Below, in pieces: positions 5,376 to 5,818 of a stretch of DNA of 5,818 nt. Numbering within the stretch: position 1 is the first letter of the stretch; the number at the start of each line of letters is the position of its first letter. Under the pieces are notes generated by a model that was given only the letters and a program-made list of their open reading frames with translations, was not told the DNA's origin and did not search any database. The position numbers and the translations under genes were made by a program. Source of the stretch: Methanoculleus sp. (GTDB lineage: Archaea; Halobacteriota; Methanomicrobia; Methanomicrobiales; Methanoculleaceae); contig JAQVVW010000112.1 in NCBI GenBank assembly GCA_028698765.1, positions 1 to 5,818 of the forward strand. The letters are read 5' to 3'.

Positions 5376-5818
5376 TCAGGCAGAATCGTTCTGCATCAGC
5401 TGGACATCGGCAATGTCGTGCTGCCGCTGTGCGAGAACTTTCGCCTTGAAGATATTCTTCCCCGCTTTGCCGATGGCAAGGCCCCGGTCTTCGTCCCGGA
5501 CCTCGATGATGGCGACCTGCTGATCCTCCTCGTCCGTATCGAAGTCGATACCGGTGACCTGGGCAGGCAGGAAGCAGTTCCGGAGGAACTGGCCCGGGTC
5601 GGCGGAGTATTCCACGACCTCGATGCGCTTCCCCATCACGTCTGAAGCCTTCTTGATACTCGACCCGCTCTTGCCGATGGCAAGTCCCATGTCGCCGGGA
5701 TTGATCACGAAGATGATCCGCTCGTTGCGGTTATCAACGATGCAATCGCGGCTGCCTGCGCCGGTAAGACTCTCGAACTGGGAGATGAGGCGCATGCACT
5801 CCTCAGTCAGCGTGACCT
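5376..5818 (-). CDS. nusA: Archaeal NusA-like transcription elongation/termination factor, 5'-partial
   Basis: A small RNA-binding protein related to the KH part of bacterial NusA, thought to bind RNA and RNA polymerase during transcription. Two KH domains are visible. Numbering from the ATG at 5795, they carry GLAIGKSG (residues 37-44) and GLAIGKAG (105-112), both with the GxxG loop (GKSG, GKAG). The ATG at 5795 is probably internal: the frame stays open to the window edge and reads VTLTEECMRL, which matches the usual archaeal NusA N-terminus, so the true start likely lies one or two codons beyond 5818. Full length would then be about 148 residues, typical for the family, which lacks the bacterial N-terminal and S1 domains. 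In archaea this gene commonly follows the RNA polymerase A'' and L30e-like genes, expected off the right edge. A T7 terminator directly follows it here instead of rps12. Confidence 0.93.
   Translation of the reverse strand, partial: VTLTEECMRLISQFESLTGAGSRDCIVDNRNERIIFVINPGDMGLAIGKSGSSIKKASDVMGKRIEVVEYSADPGQFLRNCFLPAQVTGIDFDTDEEDQQVAIIEVRDEDRGLAIGKAGKNIFKAKVLAQRQHDIADVQLMQNDSA

Noticed and set aside
5376..5795. nusA start at the ATG at 5795
   Set aside because: The frame continues upstream to the window edge with VTLTEEC, the usual archaeal NusA N-terminus, so this ATG is most likely internal.
1..5818. CRISPR arrays, tRNA or rRNA genes, insertion sequences
   Set aside because: No regularly spaced direct repeats, no cloverleaf-like conserved segments, no transposase-like frame or terminal inverted repeats were seen.

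Overview
The window looks like chromosomal DNA from a methanogenic archaeon. The GC content is high, the codons end mostly in G or C, there is an archaeal-type two-KH-domain NusA, a strictly anaerobic (class III) ribonucleotide reductase, a DUF1786 protein and a strong archaeal BRE/TATA element. Overall style and gene content fit the Methanomicrobiales, perhaps Methanoculleus or a relative. That placement is inference from recognition, not from a search.

Left part, + strand. Positions 1-2361 hold the 3' part of an nrdD gene (anaerobic ribonucleoside-triphosphate reductase) interrupted by a large intein. The first 1404 bases are nearly all of the intein: Hint splicing blocks around a two-motif LAGLIDADG homing endonuclease, with only its first few residues off the left edge. 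The C-extein starts at 1405 with a Cys-Cys pair in the catalytic loop region. It stops before the Cys-rich zinc site and glycyl-radical motif that normally end NrdD. A hairpin built from the last codons, followed by a T6 run, probably terminates the transcript. Next comes a DUF1786/COG4012 gene (2447-3484), an actin/Hsp70-like (ASKHA) nucleotide-binding protein of unknown function.

Middle. The 169 bases between 3484 and 3654 separate two convergent genes. They contain a long two-part stem-loop and further GC-rich inverted repeats that may serve as a two-way terminator or be a dispersed repeat element.

Right part, - strand. A 501-residue secreted or membrane-anchored, N-glycosylation-rich protein with a Thr/Glu/Pro linker (3654-5159) has its own promoter and ribosome binding site. 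Upstream of it, the 3' end of nusA (5376-5818, start just off the edge) is followed at once by a T7 terminator. In many archaea nusA is followed by rps12/rps7 in the RNA polymerase-ribosomal cluster; here that continuation is absent.

The main points of interest are the intein next to the catalytic cysteines of NrdD, the missing glycyl-radical tail, and the adjacent ASKHA protein, whose family carries a 'putative pyruvate formate-lyase activating enzyme' label without any radical-SAM motif.
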